DNA of 7,080 nt, from positions 1 to 7,080 of the forward strand of contig JAHEYA010000067.1 in NCBI GenBank assembly GCA_023251855.1. The letters are read 5' to 3'. Under the pieces are notes generated by a model. It ran no database searches. It had not been told where the DNA came from and worked only from the letters and a program-made list of their open reading frames with translations. The number at the start of each line of letters is the position of its first letter. The first letter of the stretch is position 1. The DNA is from Bacteroidota bacterium (lineage in GTDB: Bacteria > Bacteroidota > Bacteroidia > 2-12-FULL-35-15). The translations under genes and the position numbers were made by a program. Of the stretch, positions 1 through 4,958 are shown piece by piece.

Positions 1-250
1 AGTTGGTGAAGTATATGAAGGCAAAGTAAAAACAATAATGCCATTTGGTGCATTTGTTGAATTTATGGCAGGCAAGGATGGTTTGCTTCACATTTCTGAA
101 GTTGAACACCGTAGATTGGACAGTATGGAAGGTATTTTAAAAGAAGGAGATAAAATTCAAGTGAAATTAATTGGAGTTGACCCTAAGGCCGGAAAATTCA
201 AATTATCACGTAAAGTATTGTTACCAAAGCCGGAACAAACACCTGCTTAA
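1..250 (+). CDS. pnp: Polyribonucleotide nucleotidyltransferase (PNPase), C-terminal S1 domain, 5' truncated by window edge
   Basis: PNPase is a phosphorolytic 3'-5' exoribonuclease of mRNA decay, and its C-terminal S1 domain binds RNA. Only the last 82 residues are present. The frame opens at base 2 and runs to TAA at 248-250. An internal ATG at 38 is not the true start, because the frame is open and S1-like upstream of it (VGEVYEGKVKTIMPFGAF). Visible S1 features are the GxV(Y)EGKV first strand, the PFGAFVEF RNA-binding strand, GKDGLLHISE, and the late LKEGDKIQVKLIGVD strand. The tail KFKLSRKVLLPKPE is what I know from Bacteroidota PNPases, which is why I favour pnp over rpsA or another S1 protein. 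It is followed by a heptamer array and then a terminator, so it is probably the last gene of its transcript. The RNase PH and KH domains lie outside the window. Confidence 0.9.
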   Translation, partial: VGEVYEGKVKTIMPFGAFVEFMAGKDGLLHISEVEHRRLDSMEGILKEGDKIQVKLIGVDPKAGKFKLSRKVLLPKPEQTPA

Positions 251-252
251 AT

Positions 253-336
253 AGTTAGTAGTTAGTAGTTAGTAGTTAGTAGTTAGTAGTTAGTAGTTAG
301 TAGTTAGTAGTTAGTAGTTAGTAGTTAGTAGTTAGT
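253..336. repeat. Perfect tandem array of 12 copies of a 7-bp unit (AGTTAGT)
   Basis: Twelve uninterrupted copies of AGTTAGT (84 bp) start 2 bases after the pnp stop codon and end in TATT. No copy contains a mismatch. Because the unit length is not a multiple of three and contains TAG, the array has stops in every forward frame and is non-coding. The unit has no self-complementarity, so no hairpin is expected. It lies between the pnp stop and the terminator at 369-400 and would therefore be transcribed in the pnp 3' UTR. Perfect arrays of this kind usually arise by replication slippage, so copy number probably varies between strains. No function is evident. Confidence 0.97.
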
Positions 337-368
337 TATTAATTTCAAAATAGATTTTGTAAAAAATT

Positions 369-400
369 AAACTCCATCCTTAAGTGGTTGGAGTTTTTTT
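369..400 (+). terminator. Rho-independent terminator downstream of pnp
   Basis: A perfect 8-bp stem, AAACTCCA (369-376) with TGGAGTTT (389-396), encloses a 12-nt loop. The right arm runs directly into T397-400, followed by more T-rich sequence (a 10-nt T-run around 410-419). It lies about 120 bp after the pnp stop and before the promoter-like element of the next gene. This fits termination of pnp transcription and separates it from the TPR gene. Confidence 0.8.
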
Positions 401-450
401 ATTATTTAATTTTTTTTTTCACAAAAAACATTTCAAAAAATAAGATTGAT

Positions 451-458
451 TAACTTTG
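451..458 (+). promoter_or_regulatory. Candidate Bacteroidota -7 promoter element (TAACTTTG) of the TPR gene
   Basis: TAACTTTG matches the Bacteroidota sigma-ABfr -7 consensus TAnnTTTG at every specified position. It lies 30 bp before the ATG at 489, giving a short leader of roughly 20-25 nt. A convincing -33 TTTG was not found at normal spacing; the nearest candidate is TTTC at 431-434. The call therefore rests on the -7 element and its position after the terminator. No Shine-Dalgarno sequence follows, as is common in this phylum. Confidence 0.5.
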
Positions 459-488
459 AAAAACTTAGAAATTTAAATTAATACAATA

Positions 489-1601
489 ATGCTAAAACAC
501 TTTTCAAAATATTTCTCATTTCTATTTATTTTATTTTCAGTTCAGTTATTTTCACAAGAAGGTGATATGCCAAAACCTGTGTCAACTCTACCAGTTTCTA
601 GTTTTTTCACTTCTGCAACTATTAAATGTGATTCGGCAGCTGTGAGAATGAAAAACAATAATGCTGTAGCTGCAAATGCACTTTATATAGAAGCAATTAA
701 AGATTATAAAAAAGCAGTGAAAGAAAGTCCGGAATCTTATTCAGCAAATTATCAGTTGGGAGTAACACAAACAAAAGTTTTCGATTTTAAAAGTGCATTA
801 AAAAATTTTAACAAGGCTGTAGATATTGATTCTTCAAGAGGTGAAGTTTTTCGTGCCCGTGGTGTAGTATTGTTAGCACTGGGCAAAGCCAAGGAAGCAA
901 TGTTGGATTACAATAAAGCATTAGATATAAATGTGGATGATATGGATGCCTATTATTTACGTGGGATGTTACAGGAAAAAGGAAGAGATCAAAAGCCTTC
1001 ACTTAATGATTATTCAAGGGTAATTGAGATTAGTCCAAATTTTGAAATGGCCTATTTGAAGCGAGGAATCATTTATAACAATTTCATAAAAGATTATGTA
1101 CTTGCGTTGAATGATCTAAATAAAGTTTTGGAGCTAAATCCTAAAAATAATGAAGCTTATTTATGGAGAGGAAAAATTAAATTTAATGGAGAAGATTTTC
1201 AGGGAGCTGATAAGGATCTTGGTGTTTATATTAAAGTGGACTCAGAAAATATAGATGCATTGATAACACGTGGTGCATCACGATTGAATTTAAACAACAA
1301 CAATGGAGCAGTGAGAGATTTTGATAAAGTAATTGAACTGGATCCTAAAAACATTATTGCATATATGAACAGAGGAGTAGCCAAAGGTGGATTGAAGAAA
1401 TATAAAGAAGGAATTGCAGACCTGGACATGGCTATTTCGCTGAAGTTTGATTTTTCGACAGCCTACATTAACAGAGCAGCGGTAAAGTTTGCATCAGGTG
1501 ATAGGAAAGGAGCTTGTAAAGATCTAAAACAGGCCGATGGATTGAATAATGAAAAAGCCTATGAACTAATCAGGAAGTATTGCAAAGAAGAGGTGAAATA
1601 A
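489..1601 (+). CDS. Exported TPR-repeat protein
   Basis: This 370-residue protein has a probable signal peptide at residues 1-22/23: basic MLKHFSK, a hydrophobic FSFLFILFSVQLF stretch, then FSQ-EGD as a likely signal peptidase I site. It lacks a lipobox, so it is probably periplasmic. After a 40-residue variable region, TPR units begin near residues 85, 118, 152, 186, 222, 256, 290 and 324. Each opens with a xAYxxRG-like helix A, and the signature glycines (91, 125, 159, 193, 228, 262, 296) are spaced 34-35 residues apart. A partial unit precedes them at 61-84. The C-terminal GDRKGACKDLKQA...IRKYC segment is a Sel1/TPR-like capping unit common in Bacteroidota TPR proteins. TPRs form protein-binding superhelices; no catalytic domain is present and the partner is unknown. 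It is probably transcribed alone, from the -7 element at 451-458 and converging on nnr. The start is chosen because the signal peptide begins there. Confidence 0.9.
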   Translation: MLKHFSKYFSFLFILFSVQLFSQEGDMPKPVSTLPVSSFFTSATIKCDSAAVRMKNNNAVAANALYIEAIKDYKKAVKESPESYSANYQLGVTQTKVFDFKSALKNFNKAVDIDSSRGEVFRARGVVLLALGKAKEAMLDYNKALDINVDDMDAYYLRGMLQEKGRDQKPSLNDYSRVIEISPNFEMAYLKRGIIYNNFIKDYVLALNDLNKVLELNPKNNEAYLWRGKIKFNGEDFQGADKDLGVYIKVDSENIDALITRGASRLNLNNNNGAVRDFDKVIELDPKNIIAYMNRGVAKGGLKKYKEGIADLDMAISLKFDFSTAYINRAAVKFASGDRKGACKDLKQADGLNNEKAYELIRKYCKEEVK

Positions 1602-1704
1602 ATTTTAAAATATCATATGCTTATAAAAAAATTCTAAAAGGCTCAGAGACTGCCTAAATTTGAATGAAATATTTTACAAAGTGCCAAAAATCTGCATTTT
1701 TTGA

Positions 1705-1740
1705 CCTCATCCTAAATCCTTCTCCAAAGGAGAAGGACTT
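1705..1740. repeat. Interspersed palindromic element, copy 1 (intergenic)
   Basis: A left tail, CCTCATCCTAAA, is followed by a perfect 9-bp inverted repeat: TCCTTCTCC (1717-1725), spacer AAA, GGAGAAGGA (1729-1737). It shares architecture with the copies near 2985, 3406 and 6665 but is the most AT-rich and so probably the most degenerate. It lies in the 232-bp gap between the convergent TPR and nnr genes. The right arm is followed by CTTTT, so it could act as a weak terminator for the TPR gene, but that is only a possibility. The rest of this gap is AT-rich with no recognisable gene. Confidence 0.75.
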
Positions 1741-1833
1741 TTGCATCTCAATAAAATTTAACTTTTCGTTAATGCAAGGTATTTTTTTATCATTTTTAAA
1801 CAGCTTCTTAGAGAGCCAAGAATGAATGCAGTG

Positions 1834-3360
1834 TTAGGTCAAATGTAAAAATTTAAATGCTTCCGATAAATATTCAATAATATCAGATGCAATCATCCCC
1901 TCTTCAGATTTATGGAGTGCTGCAAAATCACCCGCTAGTCCGTGTAAATAAACTCCCAGAACACAAGCCTGCTGTGATGAATAGCCTTGAGTAAGTAAAG
2001 CAGTAATTATTCCGGTTAATACATCACCACTGCCGGCAGTTGCCATACCGGGGTTCCCGGTTGAATTAAAATAAATCTCACCATTAGGGCAAGATACAGA
2101 AGTATGAGCACCTTTTAAGACAATATAAACAGAATATTTTGATGAGAATTCACGTTGCAATTTTAAACGTTCAAAACTATTTTCTGATTTACCAATTAGT
2201 CGTTCAAACTCCTTTGGATGAGGTGTAAATATAGTATTAGCGGGGATAAAGGCGAGCCAGGTTTTATTTTCAGAAATTATATTAATTGCATCGGCATCAA
2301 AAACGATTGGTACTGTAGCATTTTGAATTATTAATTTTACAACGTTCTGAGTTTGCTTTTCCAAACCTAAACCAGGACCAACACCAATAGCATTGTATTT
2401 TTCAAGGTGAATATTATCAGTACAAAAATTTGATTCACTATCCGCATCTACCATTGCTTCAGGAAAAGAAGTTTGTAAAATTTCATACCCGCATTTTGGA
2501 ACATGAGTAGTTAGAAGTCCTGCCCCTGCTCTAATACAGGCTTTTGATGCAAGAACGGCAGCACCTATTTTTCCGTAACTTCCCGCTACAATTAAAGCAT
2601 GACCAAAATTTCCTTTATGCGCAATTTTATTTCTTGTTTTAAAAAAAGCAAGTACATCATTTTTAGTGATGAAGTAATTTTTTGTAGATGTATGCCCAAT
2701 AAAAGCGGGATGTAAACCAATATCTAAAACAGAGAACTCGCCAATGTATTTATTAGATTCAGGAAACATAAATGATAATTTAGGAAATTGAAAAGTGAGT
2801 GTATGTTTTGCTTTTACAATTAAATTATTGGTTTCATTGAGCAAATCACAATACAACCCTGAAGGAACATCAATTGAAATCACACTGGAAGGATTGGATT
2901 TATTAATAAAAGTAATAACATCTGAAATTAAGCCATTAATGGGTTTATTCAGTCCAGAACCTAAAATAGCGTCAATTATAATAGCCCCACCCCAGCCCTC
3001 CCCAAAGGGGAGGGAGGTATTAGGTGAAAATGAAAAAATAGTGTGAATTGAAATTTTCTTGGGATCAATGCGTTTGAAATTTATTTTAAAATTTTCTGAT
3101 TCATGCTCTGAATAACGAATAACAAAGACTTCGACCGAATATTTTTTTTTAGACAACAGTCTTGCAATTGCTAATCCATCAGCGCCATTATTTCCTAAGC
3201 CACAAATTATTTTGAATTTTGTGTCGAGAGAGTATTTTTCTATAAGCCAATGAACACAGGCTGAGGTAGCACGTTCCACCAAATCAATCGAAGCAATAGG
3301 TTCATGTTCGATTGTAAATTTATCGAGTTCCTTAATTTGATTACAGTCAAAAATTTTCAT
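1834..3360 (-). CDS. nnr: Bifunctional NAD(P)H-hydrate epimerase / ADP-dependent (S)-NAD(P)H-hydrate dehydratase
   Basis: This cytosolic enzyme repairs NADH and NADPH damaged by hydration. The N-terminal YjeF_N domain epimerises R- and S-hydrates, and the C-terminal ribokinase-like domain dehydrates the S form using ADP. Its 508 residues are close to the known bifunctional length of about 500-515. In the N-domain, GLGNNGADG (54-62), DAILGSGLNKP (130-140) and SIDVPSG (162-168) match the nucleotide and active-site motifs. In the C-domain I see KGNFGHALIVAGS (249-261), GVGPGLG (326-332), FDADAINI (354-361), TPHPKEFERL (379-388), LKGAHT (415-420) and NPGMATAGSGDVLTG (436-450), with D446 the likely catalytic residue. 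Residues around 110-126 (TSLPFGEGWGG) do not belong to the family. They are encoded by palindromic repeat copy 2, immediately before DAILGSG. The frame stays open and downstream motifs are intact, so the gene is probably functional. It starts at ATG 3360 without a Shine-Dalgarno and is last of the minus-strand gene row. Confidence 0.96.
   Translation of the reverse strand: MKIFDCNQIKELDKFTIEHEPIASIDLVERATSACVHWLIEKYSLDTKFKIICGLGNNGADGLAIARLLSKKKYSVEVFVIRYSEHESENFKINFKRIDPKKISIHTIFSFSPNTSLPFGEGWGGAIIIDAILGSGLNKPINGLISDVITFINKSNPSSVISIDVPSGLYCDLLNETNNLIVKAKHTLTFQFPKLSFMFPESNKYIGEFSVLDIGLHPAFIGHTSTKNYFITKNDVLAFFKTRNKIAHKGNFGHALIVAGSYGKIGAAVLASKACIRAGAGLLTTHVPKCGYEILQTSFPEAMVDADSESNFCTDNIHLEKYNAIGVGPGLGLEKQTQNVVKLIIQNATVPIVFDADAINIISENKTWLAFIPANTIFTPHPKEFERLIGKSENSFERLKLQREFSSKYSVYIVLKGAHTSVSCPNGEIYFNSTGNPGMATAGSGDVLTGIITALLTQGYSSQQACVLGVYLHGLAGDFAALHKSEEGMIASDIIEYLSEAFKFLHLT
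2985..3017. repeat. Interspersed palindromic element, copy 2 (inside nnr, in frame)
   Basis: The tail CCCCACCCCAG precedes a perfect 8-bp inverted repeat: CCCTCCCC (2996-3003), spacer AAA, GGGGAGGG (3007-3014). It has the same orientation as the other copies, with the CCxCACCC tail at lower coordinates. On the nnr strand it is read as LPFGEGWGG (about residues 115-126), with the central TTT forming a single Phe codon. This GC-rich block is abrupt within an AT-rich gene, and the peptide falls between a variable strand and the conserved DAILGSG motif. That is what an in-frame insertion at a tolerant surface site would look like. Confidence 0.85.
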
Positions 3361-3405
3361 TAAATAAACTTAATACTTATTATCAATTGGTCTATTTTTT
3401 TTAAA

Positions 3406-3440
3406 CCTCACCCCCAACCCCTCTCCAAAGGAGAGGGGAG
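3406..3440. repeat. Interspersed palindromic element, copy 3 (intergenic)
   Basis: The tail CCTCACCCCCAA precedes a perfect 9-bp inverted repeat: CCCCTCTCC (3418-3426), spacer AAA, GGAGAGGGG (3430-3438). It lies in the 87-bp gap between the DUF2752 stop codon (3448-3450) and the nnr start (3360), beginning 7 bases past that stop. In the minus-strand transcript it would form a strong GC-rich hairpin between the two genes. It is followed by TTTAAAAAAAA rather than a long T-run, so it is not a canonical terminator. It could still stabilise the upstream mRNA end or attenuate nnr. Confidence 0.85.
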
Positions 3441-3447
3441 TGATTGA

Positions 3448-3759
3448 CTAAAATATATTGGGAAATGGCATAAATTTAATCAGATAATTAATCAGTATGA
3501 CTCCAGAAGTAGCAATAAAGGAATATTGTATAATTCGGGCGCCATTCTTTAATTTTAAAATTAAATGTAAAGCAGTTATGCTTAGCGTGATCATCACGAA
3601 GAGTAAAGCGGGATATAATTTGAAGCTGACAACAAAATTGCCCTTCATTAATTCAATAAGTGAGCGTTGCATTCCACAACCAGGGCAATCAATACCTATA
3701 ATCTGTTTATAAAAACAGGGCATCATGTGATTTTCGAGCCAGTGAATAAATGATAACAT
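3448..3759 (-). CDS. DUF2752 family small membrane protein
   Basis: This 103-residue protein has the DUF2752 hallmark CPGCGMQRS at residues 25-33 (family pattern CPxCGxTR), followed by a short helix ending at the KGNF turn (39-42) and a KLYPALLF entry into a membrane helix. Hydrophobic segments lie at about 49-69 and 77-96, giving two predicted transmembrane helices and no signal peptide. The paired cysteines C25 and C28 could bind a metal or form a disulfide; the family has no established function that I know of. It lies 58 bp downstream of the small Q-rich membrane protein gene on the same strand, so the two are plausibly co-transcribed. Palindromic repeat copy 3 begins 7 bases past its stop. 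ATG at 3759 gives the full N-terminus; a start at the MM of residues 12-13 is possible but would shorten the helix before the CPGCG motif. Confidence 0.85.
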   Translation of the reverse strand: MLSFIHWLENHMMPCFYKQIIGIDCPGCGMQRSLIELMKGNFVVSFKLYPALLFVMITLSITALHLILKLKNGARIIQYSFIATSGVILINYLIKFMPFPNIF

Positions 3760-3817
3760 CTTAAGAAATAAAAAAGATAAAAAACAGATGCTGAAATGAA
3801 GAAATTTCAGTTATTAA

Positions 3818-4210
3818 TTAGTGAGCATGCATGATTGAACCCCATGGCATAGCAGTTAGCACGGTACCTATAAAAATAATATAGATGATCATGATAACAA
3901 AGCATAACCCAGAAATGCAAGTACCAACAATGGCACAGACTTTTCCGGATTTTAAATTTTTTAATGATGCTTCTGTGTAGAGAGAAGGATTTTGCTCATA
4001 TAATGTATTTGCTTTTCCGGCCAATACCAATGCAATAATTCCTAATATTAATCCAATAATACCATAACAAAAACAACCAACAATTGAAAGAATCCCTAAC
4101 ACTAAAACAGCTGTTGAATTAGGTAATTGCTGCTGACCAAATGCCTGAGTAAATTGTTGATTGAACTGTTGATTTTGTTGTCCTTGATTCGCTGTTCCTT
4201 GATTTTCCAT
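3818..4210 (-). CDS. Small Q-rich membrane protein, CCC-motif / DUF4190-like
   Basis: I take the start at ATG 4210 (MENQGTANQG), giving 130 residues. The frame stays open 20 codons further, but that extension overlaps the promoter-like region next to coaE and does not resemble the family. Residues 1-29 are rich in Gln and Asn and probably disordered. Residues 33-65 (TAVLVLGILSIVGCFCYGIIGLILGIIALVLAGKA) form a Gly-rich hydrophobic hairpin or long helix. A loop follows (NTLYEQNPSLYTEASLKNLKSGK), then a second membrane segment at about 91-117. Cysteines are at 46, 48, 92, 98 and 103. The LPNSTAVLVLGILSI...GLILGIIALVLA pattern is what I recall from Bacteroidota proteins annotated as CCC motif membrane protein, related to DUF4190. 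Function is unknown. Its same-strand neighbour is the DUF2752 gene, 58 bp downstream. Confidence 0.8.
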   Translation of the reverse strand: MENQGTANQGQQNQQFNQQFTQAFGQQQLPNSTAVLVLGILSIVGCFCYGIIGLILGIIALVLAGKANTLYEQNPSLYTEASLKNLKSGKVCAIVGTCISGLCFVIMIIYIIFIGTVLTAMPWGSIMHAH

Positions 4211-4246
4211 AGTAGATAAATAGTTTAATTTGTTTGTCGAAAATAC

Positions 4247-4268
4247 TAAAGTTAGTGCAATTTTGCAC
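4247..4268 (-). promoter_or_regulatory. Candidate promoter -7 element with adjacent inverted repeat upstream of the CCC-motif gene
   Basis: Read on the minus strand, TAACTTTA (4254-4247) matches the -7 consensus TAnnTTTG except for the last base. It lies about 36 bp before the ATG at 4210. Directly upstream is GTGCAATTTTGCAC (4255-4268), a perfect 6-bp inverted repeat with a 2-bp centre, in the position where a regulator could block or contact polymerase. No -33 TTTG is found at normal spacing. The inverted repeat is also only 7 bp from the coaE stop, so it might instead be a weak 3' hairpin. Low confidence. Confidence 0.3.
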
Positions 4269-4275
4269 AACTATT

Positions 4276-4863
4276 TTACAATTGCATCAATTGTTTATGA
4301 ACAGCAATTACTTGTGGGATCAGGAGTTGCTCCTCATCATTATGAATAACAAATTGAGAATGCTTAATTATATAGCTATCTTTAGCTTGGTTGGCAATAC
4401 GTTGAAGTACTTGTTCACGTGTTATTTTATCACGTTTCATAGCATGATCAATTTTCAACTCCACCGGTGCAACTACTGCAATTACTTTGTCGACAGCCTT
4501 ATACGCACCACTTTCGAATAAAATAGCTGCTTCTTTCAAAATATATTTTTGAAACGAATATTTTTTTAACCAATTCTTGAAATGCTCATTAACAGCAGGA
4601 TGTACAATAGAATTGAGGCTTTCTAATTTTTGTTTATCATTAAAAACAAGTGTAGCTAATTTTTGTCGGTCAATATTATTTTCATCATTCAAAATGTCCT
4701 TTCCAAAGGTTTTCAGAATTGCAGCTTTAACATTTTTATCAGTCACTAAAATTTTTTTGGATTCTTCATCAGCATAATAAACAGGGACACCAAGCATTTC
4801 AAAAATTTTGCAAACAGTAGTTTTACCACTTCCTATTCCGCCTGTTATTCCGATTTTCAACAT
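4276..4863 (-). CDS. coaE: Dephospho-CoA kinase
   Basis: CoaE catalyses the last step of coenzyme A synthesis in the cytosol: ATP-dependent 3'-phosphorylation of the dephospho-CoA ribose. Its 195 residues match the usual length of about 195-210. The P-loop GGIGSGKT is at residues 8-15 right after the start, as expected for this family. The acidic YYADEESKKIL segment (29-39) corresponds to the family's (I)DADxI(A) substrate and metal region. LNSIVHPAV carries the conserved HP pair of the CoA-binding region. KEAAILFESGAYKAVDKVIAV corresponds to the (D)xPLLFExG...D motif, and MKRDKITREQVLQRIANQ is the lid helix ending in xRIxxQ. SQFVIHND matches the conserved VIxN(D/N)G end. It begins 77 bp downstream of the ddl-like stop on the same strand and could be read from that transcript, although a palindromic repeat lies in the gap. 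No Shine-Dalgarno is visible. Confidence 0.97.
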   Translation of the reverse strand: MLKIGITGGIGSGKTTVCKIFEMLGVPVYYADEESKKILVTDKNVKAAILKTFGKDILNDENNIDRQKLATLVFNDKQKLESLNSIVHPAVNEHFKNWLKKYSFQKYILKEAAILFESGAYKAVDKVIAVVAPVELKIDHAMKRDKITREQVLQRIANQAKDSYIIKHSQFVIHNDEEQLLIPQVIAVHKQLMQL

Positions 4864-4925
4864 TATTAAATTTTCTTGATAAAATTTATTTTGTAATTTG
4901 AATTGCTCTTAGCGCTGAGGAGTTT

Positions 4926-4958
4926 ACCCCTAACAGGGTTTCAAACCCTGTCAGGGTT
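4926..4958. repeat. AACCCTG-type double palindromic element overlapping the 3' end of the ddl-like gene
   Basis: Two similar 15-bp palindromes stand side by side: imperfect ACCCCTAACAGGGTT (4926-4940) and perfect AACCCTG-T-CAGGGTT (4944-4958). Their facing arms also pair as ACAGGGTTT (4933-4941), C, AAACCCTGT (4943-4951), so alternative hairpins are possible. This element type is unrelated to the CCTCACCCC family. The ddl-like gene ends inside it: its last codons, encoding approximately NPDRV, and its TGA stop (4943-4941) are all repeat sequence. It fills nearly half of the ddl-coaE gap and could influence termination or mRNA stability between the two genes. Confidence 0.85.

Noticed and set aside
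253..336. CRISPR array
   Set aside because: Units are contiguous 7-mers with no spacers and no cas genes nearby; it is a simple tandem repeat.
1685..1703. AT-only hairpin (AAAAAT ctgc ATTTTT) as a bidirectional terminator between the TPR gene and nnr
   Set aside because: The stem is purely A/T apart from one possible C-G pair and would be weak; such matches are expected by chance in DNA this AT-rich.
2795..3046. An 83-codon plus-strand frame opposite nnr
   Set aside because: It is antisense to conserved nnr motifs, its end is repeat sequence, and it resembles no known family; it is a shadow frame.
3406..3440. Palindromic copy 3 as a classical Rho-independent terminator for the DUF2752 gene
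   Set aside because: The hairpin is strong, but the minus-strand sequence after it is TTT followed by A-rich DNA, without a proper T-run.
4211..4270. A 20-residue N-terminal extension of the CCC-motif protein
   Set aside because: It runs through the promoter-like element and inverted repeat and abuts coaE; MENQ at 4210 matches the family start better.
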